Positions 51,460 through 64,000 of a stretch of 64,000 nt of DNA are shown here, piece after piece. The stretch is taken from positions 186,001-250,000 of the forward strand of contig PUQB01000206.1 in the NCBI GenBank assembly GCA_003024785.1, given 5' to 3'. Origin of the DNA: Selaginella tamariscina (lineage: Eukaryota; Streptophyta; Lycopodiopsida; Selaginellales; Selaginellaceae). Numbering within the stretch: the stretch's first letter is position 1; each line of letters opens with the position of its first letter. A program made the translations under genes and the position numbers. A model generated the notes under the pieces. That model ran no database searches. It saw only the letters and a program-made list of their open reading frames with translations, and was not told the origin of the DNA.

Positions 51460-53360
51460 GTGAGGGATGAGGTGATTCCCTTTCTTCATGAGAATGAGGT
51501 TGGGAGGGGCATCATCTTAGTTATCAATGCAATAGAAACCATATTAAAAGAGAAATTAGGAGCCTACTTTGTGGATGTAATTGTGACAGAGGTTTCACCA
51601 AATGGCACATTGCATCCTGAATCCCTTGTGCAGTGGCAAACATCTGAACTAAAATGGCTAGATGGTTCAACATATCTAGGGTTGGATTACAATATTAATA
51701 ACTCGGAAGGGCATGTTCGAAAAAGTTCCTTACATTGGTTCTATAATAAGGAAAAGGAGATTACTACAAGAAGAAGTGTTATCAAATGGCAAACTAGAAT
51801 GAAATTATTCAATGTAGACATGCCTTTTGTAAGCTCACCCAAAAGCAAAAGCATGAGTTTGTATATGCTACAATAACTAGGGATGGAATGACCTTGGACA
51901 CAGGTTATAAGAGTACATCCATGGTATTTAAAAGGTGGCCATCTGCTTCAAAGCTTGATACACAATATACAGAACTAAAGACCATGTTCTATTGCGAAAG
52001 GAATGAGTGGCTAGATGGAGCATGCACCTCAGTATATAGAAACACTCGCATGGTCAAAACCCACTCTCACATTATGGTAGTCATAGAGATACTCAAAGAT
52101 TTTGTGAAGGCAAATGCAAATAGGATGCCTCACAAATGTTATACACAAATGCAGGGGTCAAGGAAAATCTAAAGGTTTTGCTTTCAATCTACACTCAATT
52201 GAAGCTGTGTGAACATGTGAACAAGTGCCTCAGTTTGATGGGGCTCCAAATAATCTGCACCGGTACCTTCAACAACATATGGAATACTCAGTTTAAGGAT
52301 GTGAAAATTGTAAAAACTCTAGTTTTTCCAAGTGTGACACTTGTACATCATTGAAGGCTGCAAAGGCTTGTGCAAAAAACTTGGTGAAGATCACTGCCAT
52401 TTAAAAGAAGATGGAGGCCCACATGATTGCATAATAAACTTGTCGGTCTCAATACTATGCACACCGCATGCTTTCTGTGTCATGCCCAAATACCTATGCT
52501 TAATCCAAAACAAGATGGATCATTCAAAGACTAGCACTCCAAAGCTAGTTGCAACACTAAAGTGCCTTGGAAATGTCATGAAACTTTCGATTTCATTAAT
52601 GTGTTAACACATAGACACAATTGTGAATCATATAGACACTTTTCATTTCTACACTAGTCTAGCGACTTCAATTTCACTATTGGGTTGTTGGCCATGTGTT
52701 TCAGAAACCTTGAAGCCCACTCACAAACAAGTTCTATGGGTGATCTCAAAGTGAAGAAACAACACCAACCTTTACACAATGCTCTCATGAACACATTTGC
52801 ACTTGAGGCTACTTGGGAATATGAGAAGCACTATCAGCAGCCTACATAAAAAATAGATGTCCCTATTAAGAGTTCCAGTTCAATAGAGGGATTTAGCTTA
52901 GACATGGTACAAGTGTCATTAACATCAAATAAGCTTCCTTATCATTTGTTTTTATAGATGGACAATTGTGTAAGCCAGAACAAAAATAAGTAAATCATTT
53001 TAGTTAATACTTACTTTTATTTTTTAGATATGTACTAGCATACTTGTCATCAAAGGTGTGTTTGAGACAATCATGCTCAGTTTCCTTATAGTTGGTCACA
53101 CTCATAAAGATATTGATGCATTCTTCAGCAAGGTCTCCAACTTTGCAAAACAGACAAGTGCATTTACCTTATCACATATAATAGATCTTTTTGAAAATTG
53201 CATCTAAAAAAAAAAAGTTGTGCTTTACTTGATTGAGGTGTGGACTTCAAAAAGTTTCTCAAGGAGTATATTAAAGAGGGAGCGATTTTTTAATGGTCAC
53301 CTTGTGCCACTACAGTTTCTTCTCCATAAGAGATGGTATACCTATTATGTAGTGTAAGTT
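51460..53360 (+). pseudogene. Remnant of an element with the VGHTHEDID-type signature
   Basis: Several plus-strand pieces follow the order seen in a large group of uncharacterised transposon-like proteins: FSKCDTCTSLKAAKACAKN (~52320-52380), MDNCVSQNKNK (~52960), YVLAYLSSKV and LVGHTHKDIDAFF (~53090-53130). The first 51.46-52.2 kb frames are open but unrecognised. Same family as 15740-16450. Decayed; cut by the LTR beginning at 53706. Confidence 0.55.
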
Positions 53361-53705
53361 ATGGCCATAAGTGGTTATCCAAAGAGGCTTAATGCTCCTC
53401 AAAAGTGGAGAGGATGAAAAGCCACTTCTCCCAAAAGGACAATCATACCCAGGAACAAAAGCTTATTATTGATGGCATCAAAAAGTAGTTTAAAAATTAA
53501 TGCCAAAGAATTCCATAAGGTGACTAGATACTCAAAACTATATAAGCATGTGGTCGACTATTGGGAGACTATTGTTCGAGAGTTAAAAGGGCATGTTGTC
53601 ACAATTACAGAATTACAATACCCTTTTCGACATAAAACAAGGTGGCAGGAAGAGATTGAAACGACATTAATGAGTGCAAACGACATAAAAGCCATTAGTG
53701 ATGTG

Positions 53706-55198
53706 TGTCAGAGTTTTAACCCAAAGGGTCAACATGTGGCAACACATGACTACATGGCCATCCGGTGTCATTACCATGTGTGAGCAACTAAGTCTTCCAA
53801 GATGACCCCAAGAGTCTGACTCAGATGCCTAGTTAAACAAAAGACTTAGAGTCCTACCCTAAGTTCCCTAGAATGACCATCCCTCGAACCCTAGAGGATA
53901 TCCCAAGTAGACTTTAGGATCCTATCTCAATAGAACGATAGGCTCATGCCTAACCCCACAAAGGAGATGTGTCTCACACATACCCCGTGATAGAGTTAAG
54001 GCATTGTCACTTACCCTTGAGGAATCACCCTCATCTGGGAGTAAAACCCCTTTAGGGCGACAAGGGGTACCCTAAACCATGACTAACCCTAAGGGTTTGA
54101 GTGGTCAAGTCATACCTTAAACCTAAGGCTAGTAATTAATGAAAACATGAGTGTGCGCGGAAGTCGAACACAAGTGTTCTGCTAAGCAAACTCCCTAAGG
54201 TTAGGTTTGGATAATCTAAATACATGACCTTGCGAGTGCCTCATGAAAGGGCTCCTGCTAACAAGCTTAAGTTGTTCAACTCTAGATTCCAAGGAGAACA
54301 CTCCCCTAACCAAGTGTGCCAAAACACACCTGGTTACAAGACCTAACCTCCCTTGAGCATATGCCCAAGGCTTAGCACCCTAATGTGAGCACAAGCATGC
54401 ATGTTTGATAGAGTATCCAACCCTTGGCGACAAACCCATAACAAACCCCAAAGGCCTACCCCATGCATTGTATTGTGTGACGTCCAACCTAGTGTCACAT
54501 CTTCATGTGACACTACCTTCCACGATGTGGGCTATCATGCCATAGCCCCTTAGATTCAAGAGTTGCACTAAGTGCCACAAATATGGCTCCTAAATGCCAG
54601 CTTTAAAACCCCTCAGTTATCCCTCAAGAACTCGGTAAGGAAACCCTTGTCAACTTAGAACCCATAGCCACAGTTGGACAAGGACATAAGCATGTCCTGC
54701 TTAGCTGTGACTGTTACTCTTAGCTTGACGTGGAGGAGGAGGCTAAAGACAAGCCTTAACCTTTAACCCTTAAAACGTGCATTCCGACAAGACCTCCCAA
54801 GCATCGCTAACATTAAGGGTGAGCTACCCCGAAGGTGGGACGTACCCATGTTATTTGGAAGTTAGGGGCACAACAAAGAGTGTATCTTAATGACACAAGC
54901 TAAAGCTTGCACCAGCATAAGAGCAATGAACTTAGTCATGAACCCAGGAGCTCTCCTACTACATACTCTACCTTATTTATGTGATGGAGCCCCCACCCCC
55001 TATGTGTAAATGGGTTGGCATGGAATTTCAGCCCCTTAGTTAAATTAATGAAATTAGCTTATAACCTACCCTTACTCCTACCTCTAAACCCTACCCAAGG
55101 GGGTGGGGGTTTTAGGGCATGGGTTAGGGCAACCCTAAAGTTAGTTCAACCCTAGGGGTGTTCCTAATCCTACTTAACACGCCAAACTCATCTGCTTT
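53706..55198 (-). mobile_element. Antisense gypsy-type LTR, unit A
   Basis: Begins TGTCAGAGTTTTAACCC and shares its length with units B and C. Orientation is opposite to the gypsy element at 59624. The outer end equivalent to ...ACTATGACA is missing where unit B starts. Fossil. Confidence 0.65.
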
Positions 55199-56794
55199 TG
55201 TCAGAATTTAACCTAAAGGGCCAACACGTGGCTACCAAGTGGCCATTCGGTCATCACCCTGTGTGAGCAACGCTAAGTCTTCCAAGATAACCCTAAGAGT
55301 CTGACCATGGGGCCCAATTAGGCAAAAGACTAGAGTCCTACCCTAAGTCCCTAGAATGACCATCCTCTGAACCCTAGAGGGTAACCCGAGTAGACTTTAA
55401 GATCCTATCCCAATAGACCTAGACAGGTTCATGCCCTAACCCCACAAAGAAATGTGTCTCACACATACCCCATGACAAAGTTAAGGCATCGTCACTTACC
55501 CCTCGAGGAATTACCCTCATTTGAGAGTACAACCCTTTAGGGACAAGGGGTACCCTAAACCACAACTAACCTCTAAGGGTTTTAGTGGCCAAGTCATACC
55601 CTAGACCTAGGGCTAGTACTTAATGAGGACACGAATGTGCGCCGTAGGCGCACGAGTGTTTTGCTAAGCAAACTCCTTAATGTTAGGTTTGGATAATCCT
55701 AAGTACATGACCTTGCGGGTGCCTTACGAAAGGGCTTCTGCTAATGAGCTTAGGTTGTTCAACCCTGGATTCCAAGGAGAACACTCCCTAGCCAAGTGTG
55801 CCAAAGCACACCTAGTTACGAGACCTAACCTCCCTTGAGCGGATACCCAAGGCTTAGCACCCTAGTGCAAGCACAAGCATGCCTGTTGGCTAGAGTATCC
55901 AACCCCTTGCCGACAAACCCATGACACAACCCCAAAGGGCATGCCTCGGGTGTTGTATCATGTGACGTCTAGCCTAGTGTCACATCTTTATGTGACACTG
56001 CCTTCCATGATGTGGGCTATCATGCCATAGCCCTTAGATTCAAAAGTTGCACCAAGTACCACAAATGTGGCTCTTAAATGCCAACTCTAGAACCCCTCAA
56101 TGAACCCTCAGGAACCAGGTAACGTGAACCTGTCAAACAAGATCCCACGTCCACAGTTGGACAAAGACACGGATGTGCCTTGCTTGGCCGTGAGTGCTAC
56201 ACCTAGCTTGACGTGGAGGAGGCTGGAGACAAGCCTCAACCTCTGCCTTTGGAATGTGCATTTCGACAAGACCTCCCAGGCATGGATTCGCCAACGTTAA
56301 GGGTAAGTTACCCCGAAAGTGGGACGTACCCCTAGCATCTGGAAGTTAGGGCGGCACAACAGAGGGTTGTGCCTTGACAACACAAGCTAGATCTTGCACC
56401 GGGAGAAGAGTAACGAGCTCATTCATGAACCATGAACCCTCACTCCTATATACTACCTTATTTATGTGACAGAGCCCCCCCCCCTGTTTTCCTGTTTACA
56501 TAAGTGGATAGCACTAAAATCTCATTCCCAGAGGAAATATACTTGGTGAGTTATCCATCGACCCCTAAACCCTAACCTATCAAACCTAGGGGTATTTCTA
56601 AACATATTCGACATGCCGAACTCATCGGAACTAACCATTAACCCAACTGGGACACGGTAACTAGGGTAAGAGTTTTCTAGAAGGTAAGTTCTAGCTTCGC
56701 CTAGAGTTTCTTGCAAATACCTTATCAACATAGTACAGTAGGTAATAACAGTCAACGTCCAAAGTAAAGGGGAGTCATAGTAAAAACTATGACA
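55199..56794 (-). mobile_element. Antisense gypsy-type LTR, unit B (most complete)
   Basis: Runs from TGTCAGAATTTAACC to ACTATGACA, so it has TG...CA ends and about 1.6 kb. A partial second copy of its last ~250 bp follows at 56795-57044. Fossil, moderately old. Confidence 0.7.
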
Positions 56795-57044
56795 GCTTTA
56801 ACTAATTAGCTTAACTGGGACATCAAAATTGGGGGTGGGTTTTCTAAAAGATAAGTTCTAGCTTCATTTAGAGTTTCCTACAAATACCTAATAACACCTG
56901 ACCAGATCATCACCAAATACTTAAGTGCACTAAGCGGATCTGTTTCCTACTACATGTAGGGTCCATCAACATAGTATAGTAGGTAATAATAGTCAATGTG
57001 CAAAGTAAAGGGTTGAGTCATAATAAAAACTATGACAATGTGGA

Positions 57045-58097
57045 AGTGCAAACCCCACACTTCGTTGGACAAAAGAACTAGAAACCTAAACCATCTTTAA
57101 TTGCTGCAAGGATTTTAAAAAATTGATATCGTCTTCATTACTCTAGATGTGTCATATAACCAGCCTATTTGGATGAGTCAAATTATCGACACACCCGAAG
57201 TCATTACAAAAATAATATGGTAAAGGTTACATGGTTCAAATCATAAAAAGGCGACATAAGAAAAGAACAAAGGTATAATAGATGCCTAAAGAAAACATAG
57301 TCTCCCAATTAAAAAGACCTAGCATGTTTTATAAATGCTAAATTCATTCGATATGGTTAGATGTTAAAAAGTGTTAATAAAGTCATAATTTATCACCAGG
57401 TCCAATTGATAGATTGCAATTTAGACCTATACAAAAACAACCGAATGGAAAAAAGTGATTGTGTGTTCGAAATGAAAATAAACAATGTATACTTCTGAAG
57501 CTTAAAGCAATAGTTATTTAATATTCATAATTATAATCAACTCTTTAATAATAATCTAAATTGTTTCCTTAACTATATAAATTTATAAGAAGATTGACTA
57601 TATAGGATTTTGTATATAATATATATATATATTATTACTATTACAATTTTTTAATTAATGTTATATTTAAATATTGATATTTTAATAACGACATAAATAT
57701 TTATATAATGTACCTTTCATGTTCTTTTCATACAATTTTAAATATAATATTTTATATAACTTAATACCTTCTACTTTTATAATAATATCAATTTTTTGTT
57801 CACCAATGCTATATTTTATTGAAGGGTTAATTACAAAAATAGAATGTTCTAAAAAATATTATGTCTTAAACATATATTCTAAAGAATATTCTTTCTTTAA
57901 ATAATATTATTATTATAAATAATATTCCTTTAATATTAAAAATTGTTAATTAACTAAAATTGCTAATCATTAAGAAATGGGATTATAGACATAACCATTT
58001 TAGTTACAACATGCATTTTCTCTTTAAGAAGAGTTCACTCTACTAGACCATCGATGGCATATGTCTCTTAAAAAACAATATTATATGCAACAAAAAG
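57045..58097. other. AT-rich spacer between LTR units
   Basis: Very AT-rich with short open frames; no gene recognised. Confidence 0.45.
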
Positions 58098-59623
58098 TGT
58101 CAGAGTTTTAACCTGAAGGGCCAACACGTGGTTGCCAAGTGGCCATCCAGCATCATCACCTTGTGTGAGTAATGCTAAGTCTTCCAAGATAATCCTAAGA
58201 GTCTAACTCAAAGGCCCAATTAGGCAGAAGATTTAGAGTCCTACTCTAAGTCCGTTAGAATGACCATCCCTGAACCCTAGAGGATAACTCGAGTAGACTT
58301 TAGAATCATGTCCCAATAGACCTAGACAGGCTCATGCCCTAACCCACAAAGGAGATATGTCTCACACATACCCCCGTGACAGAGCTAAGGCATCGTCACT
58401 TACCCCTTGAAGAATCACACTCATCTGGGTGTACAACCGCGACAAGGGGTACCCTAAACCACAACTAACCCTTAAGGGTTTAAGTGGCCAAGTCATACCC
58501 TAGACCTAGGACTAGTACTTAGTGAAGACACGAATGTGCGCCATAGGTGGACACAAGTGTTCTGCTAAGCAAACTCCCTAAGGCTAGGTTTGGATAACCC
58601 TAAGTACATGACCTTGCGAGTACCTCACAAAAGGGCTTCTGCTAATGAGCTTAGGTTGTTTAACCCTTGGATTCCAAGGAGAACACTCCCCTAGCCAAGT
58701 GTGCATAAGCACACCTAGTTACGAGACCTAACCTCCCTTTAACAAATGCCTAAGGGTTAGCACCCTAGTGCGAGCACAAGCATGTCTGTTTACTAGAGTA
58801 TCTAACCCCCTAGCGACAAACCCATGACACAAACCCAAAGAGGTGCGTCGGATGTTGTATTGTGGATGTCTAGCCCAGTGTCACTTCTCCATGTAACATT
58901 GCCTTCCCCGATGTGGACTATTATGCCATAGCCCTTAGATTCAAGAGTTGCACCAAGTGTCACAAAACGTGGCCTAAATGCCAAACTCTAGAACCCCTTA
59001 GTGAACCCTTAGGAACTGGGTAATGAGAACCCGTCAAACAAGATCCCACGCCCACGATTGGACAAGGACACGAATGTGCCTTGCTTGGCCATGAGTGCTA
59101 CACTGGCTTGACATGGAGGAGGAGGCTGGAGACAGCCTCAACATCTACATCTTGAAACGTGCATTCCGACAAGACCTCCCATGCATGGTTTCGCCAATGT
59201 TAAAGGTAAGTTACCTCGAAGGTGGGACGTACCCTATCATTTGGAAGTTAGGGCGATACAATAGAGGGTTGTGCCTTAACTACACAAGCTAGAGCTTGCA
59301 CCGGGAGAAGAGTAATGAGCTCAACATGAACCCAGGAACCCTCACTCCTACATACTACCTTATTTATGTGATAGAGCCCCCCCCTGTTTTCCTATTTACA
59401 TAAGTGGGTTGGCACAGAATCTCATTCCCAGAGGGAATATACTCTGTGAGTAATCCATCGACCCTAAACCCTAACATGTCAAACTTAGGGGTATTTCTAA
59501 ATATATTCGACATGCCAAACTCACCGGAACTAGCCATTAACCCAATTGGGACACAAAAAACCAAGGTAAGAGTTTTCTAGATGGAAGTGTTAGCTTCGCC
59601 CAAAGTTTCTTGCAAATACCTAA
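58098..59623 (-). mobile_element. Antisense gypsy-type LTR, unit C
   Basis: Begins TGTCAGAGTTTTAACC and follows units A and B closely. It stops where the sense LTR at 59624 begins, so two LTRs of one family meet in opposite orientation. Fossil. Confidence 0.65.
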
Positions 59624-60577
59624 TGTCATAGTTTTACTATGACTCGACCCTTTACTTTGGGTTTGACTATTGTTACCTATCGAGTTGTGTGGCAAACCCT
59701 AGTTGTAGTGAGAAACAGCCCCGATTAGTGCACTTAGGTGTTTAGGGGTAGTCCGGCCGCTATCACTAGGTACCTCAGGAAACTCTAGGCGAAGGTAGTA
59801 CTTACCCTCTAGAAAACTCTCCCCCAGTTTGACGTTACAAAGATAAGTTTTCCATTAAATATAGCTTGTCAAAAAGGGTTAGGACACCCTAGGGTTGCCC
59901 TAACCCCACGCCCTAATACCCCCCCCCCCCTTAGGTTAGGTTTACAATTAGGTTAGGACAACCATTTTCTCTAAGGATTGGCATTTTCATGCCAGCCCAC
60001 TTACTCACTTAGGTAAACAGGGGGGGGGGTCCGTCACTAAATAAGTAGAGTAATATGTAGTGAGGTTTTTGGGTTCAAAAGAGAGCTCGTTAACCTCCTA
60101 CCGGTGCAAGCTAAGCTTGTGTCGTCAAGGTGCAACCCTCCATTGTGCCGCCCAAACTTCCCACACAACAGGGTACAACTCACCCTAGGGTTAAACTATC
60201 CTTATCGTTGGCAGGATCTTGCCTTTAAGATAGGGGCACGTCACTTCCAAGGAGTTAGTCAGATTTCTTGGTCCGAAAACCTGCTTGCAAGCTCAAAGGC
60301 ATTGCCTGAGTTCACATTCTGCAAAACTAGTGGTTGAGGCCTTGCTCCGACCGCCTCAACCATGCCAAGCTAAGAATGACACCTAAAGCTCGGCTAGTCC
60401 GTGTATCCTGATTCACAAAGTGAGTCTCATTCGTGGACTTAGTCAGCTAGGGTTTGAGTTCCTAAGGCTTGGGTTCCTAATACGGGTTATTTACAAGATT
60501 CTGTGGGGTTTCCAGAGAGGGGATTCAAGTGTTGGCACCTAGCAAGCCGCCTTTGTGCACCAGGTAAAAACTCGACA
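59624..60577 (+). mobile_element. 5' LTR of a Ty3/gypsy element
   Basis: Starts TGTCATAGTTTTACTATGAC and ends GGTAAAAACTCGACA, immediately before a primer-binding site. About 954 bp, shorter than unit B. Confidence 0.75.
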
Positions 60578-60579
60578 AT

Positions 60580-60592
60580 TGGTATTAGAGCA
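60580..60592 (+). other. Primer-binding site, initiator Met-tRNA type
   Basis: TGGTATTAGAGCA differs by one base from the TGGTATCAGAGC complementary to plant initiator Met-tRNA. Confidence 0.75.
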
Positions 60593-63500
60593 AGTTCTCT
60601 GCGGTTAAAAGAACTGCCTTAAGTCATAGGGTGTTTTAATGTTTAAATAACTCTAAATTCTTGATATACTCTATTGCTTTGGTTGACATGTCTATATTCT
60701 GCGCAGAGAGTTTGATCTTGTGAGTCGTCAAACTTTGGAGAACACTTGCTCAGTGAGTCGGCGTGAGATTCTAGGTATGTCCGAAAGTCTTATGCTGGTT
60801 TAAGCTAATGTGTGTGGGTTTACAACCCGTGCAGGGTGTTTCCAATTCCACATTCGGAATATTCCAAGCAGTGTTGACACTAGGTTCAATACGATGAGCA
60901 AAAGAAAGCAACTAGAGCCTGAGGCAAAGGGGGCTGTTGCAGAGGCTCAAAATGAGGAGATGGATGAGGCTGATCCAGGTCGACCCCCTAGAGTTAACAA
61001 CAACCTGTTGGCAAGAAATAATGATGAATGCTCTAAACGAACTTCGAGGGATGTTTTGGGTTGAACGACCGAATGATAATGTTGTCATTTGGATTCCGAC
61101 GAATACTGTAGTAGATGTTCCGCAACCAGACACACGGAAAAAAAAGAAGAAGCATGACTCAGAGTCAGGTTCCTCTAAAATCAAATTCTTCAACAGAAGT
61201 AGATGGTAGAGGTCCCAGTAAATTCAAACCGGTAAAGCCTTTGAATTTCATGGGTTCAAAGGATTACAAGGTTTTGGATGACTGGTTGTATGATATAGAA
61301 AGCTATTTCGAGACTGCTTCCGTGAGAAAGACAGAAAAGGTTGCATGTGCCAAGCAATTTCTAAAGAAGAAGTTAAGACTTGGTGCAAATTATTGAAGGT
61401 GAATGTGGATATCGAAATAGCTGGAACACATGAAAAGGAGATCAAAAAGTAGTATGCCGGATGATCTCGGTTGCGATTGCATGCTGACCTGGCACTTTGT
61501 CAATATGGAGTTCTGGGAAGTCCAATGGACCACGTTTATCGATTCGAAAGTGTACGGCGATCGGTGCCAAATATGAGCGATGATGAAGCTCGAAGTTGCT
61601 TCATGGATAGCTTGAATGAGAAGATGCGAAGGGAAATCTTAAGTACAAGCCAACAAGCTATCATGAATGTCAAGAGGCAACTCAAAAGGTTGCTTATGGC
61701 ATGTCGTTAGAGGATTTGTACAAGGGAGGAAGCAGAATCTAAACCAAGGAGTTTTCCTCCAAAGTTGGGTTCAGAAGATTTGATAAACGACCGAATTAAT
61801 CACCATCCAAATCGAAGTGCAAGTCCCTTCGTCGACAGTTCCCAATTTTTGGATACATCGAGACCCATTAGATCTTGGAAGCCATTAGTTACCACCTCCT
61901 CAGCAGGCCAAGGGCTTGGCTCCAAAGTCTATTCCCGCGCAATCTACAGGTGGTCGTACATGTCACAATTGTAACAAGCCTGGTCATATTGCTAGAGAAT
62001 GTCGGCACCCTCACAACAAATGGGTCATTTCAAGGCGATGGTAGAAGAGGAAGTTGCTGAGCCAGAAACGCTTGAAGATCTGGAAGATGAGTCACATGAG
62101 TAATGTTGTTCCAGACACAACCTGCCTTATTCACTATTTAAGACAAAACTGACCTTGCTATATTTGACAGGAAGGATACGAGGGGACCGAGCCTGAATGA
62201 TGATCGATACTAGAGCAACATACAACTTCATATCGACTAGTCTAGCTCGTCGGTTGAATTTAAATGTAATAAAGATGTGTGAAATAAAGATCAATTTTGG
62301 CAAAGGTTCTCAAAATACTAATAATATAGCAAGGGCAGTTCCTGTCCAAATCAAAGATTGAAAGGCTAAGCTAGACTTAGTTGTATTGAATATGACGGGG
62401 TTGACTTTGTTTTGGGTATGAAAATTGTTCCATAAACATGTAATCGAAATGAGGGGTTCTGGAGATAATCGAATCACACTTGCAGCAGATAAAGAGGACA
62501 TTAGAAAAGACCACGCTCAAATGGAAACACTAACTGATAAGGATTGGAATCTTATGTTCCTTACCTTAACTCAGTTGTGTAAGGTAGTTAGGCATCATGA
62601 ACGTGTTTCTTGCAATGGTTTTGGATACTGGTGAAGTCAAAATAGGAGATGGTCAAGGATCAGTCTCCCGAATCCTATTTTGGGAGTCTTGAACATGTTT
62701 AAGGACATGTTGTCGGAAGACTTGTCGCCCGAGTTACCTCCACGTTGAGCTGTGGACCACAGGATAAAATTTGCCAAGTTCGTCTCCACCGGCGAGAGCC
62801 CCATATCGGTTGAATCCTCAAGAGTTAGTAGAATTGAAGAGACAGCTGACAGAATTGATTGGTCGAGGACACATTCGACTGTCGATCGTTTTATGGTGCA
62901 CCTATCTGTTTGTAATGAAAAAAGATGGTACGATGCGAATGTGTGTGGACTATTGAGCGTTGAATGCGATAATATCAAAAATAAGTATCCTCTTCCACGA
63001 GTGGACGACTTATTTAATAGGCTATCAAAAGCAAAGTATTTTTCAAGAATAGACTTGAGATCGGGGTATCATCAGATTCGGGTAGCAGAGAATGACATTG
63101 AGAGAAGACCGCTTTTCGAACGCGTTATGCATCATTTGAGTTTCTAGTCTTGCCATTCGGGTTGTGCAATGCTCCAGCAACTTTTTTGCACAATGATGTA
63201 GATGTGTTTAGAGATTATCTAGATGAGTTCATAGTGGTGTAATATTGATGACCTTATGATTTTCAATTCGACAATTGAGGAACATGTGGAACACTTAGAA
63301 AAAGTGTTTCAGAGGTTGAGAAGAACCAATTGTATGCTAAAGAAAGCAAGTGTGCATTTGGTCAAACAAGATAGATTTTTTGGACACTTGATCTTAAGGT
63401 GGGGAGGTGCCATGAATCCAAAGAAAATTCAAGCTATTACCGAGTGAATAACTTAAAAAGACGTGCATGAAGTTAGATCATTTCTTGGTCTGATAGGGTA

Positions 63501-64000
63501 TTACCGAAGATTCATAAAGGGTTTACTTGGAAATAGCAGCCCATTGACAGATCTTACGAAAACATTCCATGGCATTGGACTTAGAGTGCCAACGTGCGTT
63601 TCATTAAACTCAAAGAGGCTATCTCTTATGAGCCAGTTTTGCAATTGCCCATCTTTAAAGATCCCTTTGAAGTAGAATGTGATGCTTCCGACTTTGCAAT
63701 TGGTGGTGTATTACAAGAAAAAGGACAACGTGTCTTTTTCTCGAAGAGTTAGATGCCACGCAAACTCGATGGCCTATCACGAAAAGGAGATGTATGCTAT
63801 TGTTGCTTCCTTGGAGTATTGGCGTCATTATCTTCCAAGTCATGGCACTTGTGGTTTGGACAGATAGTGTAACTCTAAGGTATTTTGAAACGCAGCCGAA
63901 GCTATCGCCAAAGTATGCTAAATGGCAACAGAAGTTGGCACGATTTCAGCCTGAAATCAAACATAGAGCGGGAAAGAACAATGTGTAGCTGATGCACTCA
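60593..64000 (+). mobile_element. Ty3/gypsy element internal region, broken, runs off the window
   Basis: Order of parts: gag (from ~60895; FMGSKDYKVLDDWLYDIESY), a CCHC zinc knuckle (61961-62003, CHNCNKPGHIAREC), a protease-like stretch (~62200), reverse transcriptase (~62800-63400; KYPLPRVDDLFNRLSKAKYF) and RNase H (~63680 to the edge; MAYHEKEMYAIVASLEYW). Integrase and the 3' LTR would lie beyond 64000. The coding region is clearly broken, in about ten places. Fossil; LTR relatives nearby suggest a family with several insertions here. Confidence 0.85.

Noticed and set aside
53800-59600. Short open frames within the LTR units
   Set aside because: They recur only as part of the repeated non-coding LTR and carry no family motif.

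Overview
The window is nuclear DNA of a land plant. It holds an enolase, a centrin, a TANGO2-type NRDE protein, an LRR receptor kinase and PPR-type debris, all with GT-AG introns. Many introns are only 43-66 bp, which together with the long AT-rich, repeat-filled intergenic DNA suggests a lycophyte such as Selaginella. That placement is inference.

Layout. Two near-identical copies of one DNA transposon lie at 1-7467 (left end outside the window) and 19312-28017 (complete, 8706 bp). Copy 2 has imperfect terminal inverted repeats and a perfect 9-bp target duplication (TGGAAAAAA, 19303-19311 and 28018-28026), as expected of a Mutator-like element (MULE). Each copy carries two divergent genes. 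The minus-strand gene encodes a ParB-like domain fused to a beta-class (N4/N6-type) DNA methyltransferase fold. The plus-strand gene encodes a MULE transposase with a SWIM zinc finger. Between them lies a tandem array of ~137-bp units built on the inverted motif TGCCGACTGA/TCAGTCGGCA, and the same core recurs near both ends. Copy 2 sits inside the methyltransferase pseudogene of a much older relative (17974-19302, resuming at 28018-28185). A further old relative lies at 14897-15527. This is the candidate novel system: a ParB-methyltransferase carried by a MULE, with an array that could be its binding site.

8.6-19 kb and 47.4-60.9 kb are repeat-rich: an 1.8-kb AT-rich palindrome, solo LTRs, a minisatellite, two remnants of an element with the VGHTHEDID-type signature, Copia fragments, a small TTAA-flanked inverted-repeat element, and antisense LTRs abutting a broken Ty3/gypsy element that runs off the right edge.

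28.7-47.4 kb is the host gene block: a PPR pseudogene, a kinase-like gene, enolase, an NSE4-like gene, an LRR receptor kinase, centrin, TANGO2-like and an unknown Pro/Lys-rich gene. Almost every one carries single-base indels at short homopolymers with otherwise perfect codon conservation, which points to uncorrected long-read consensus errors rather than to dead genes.
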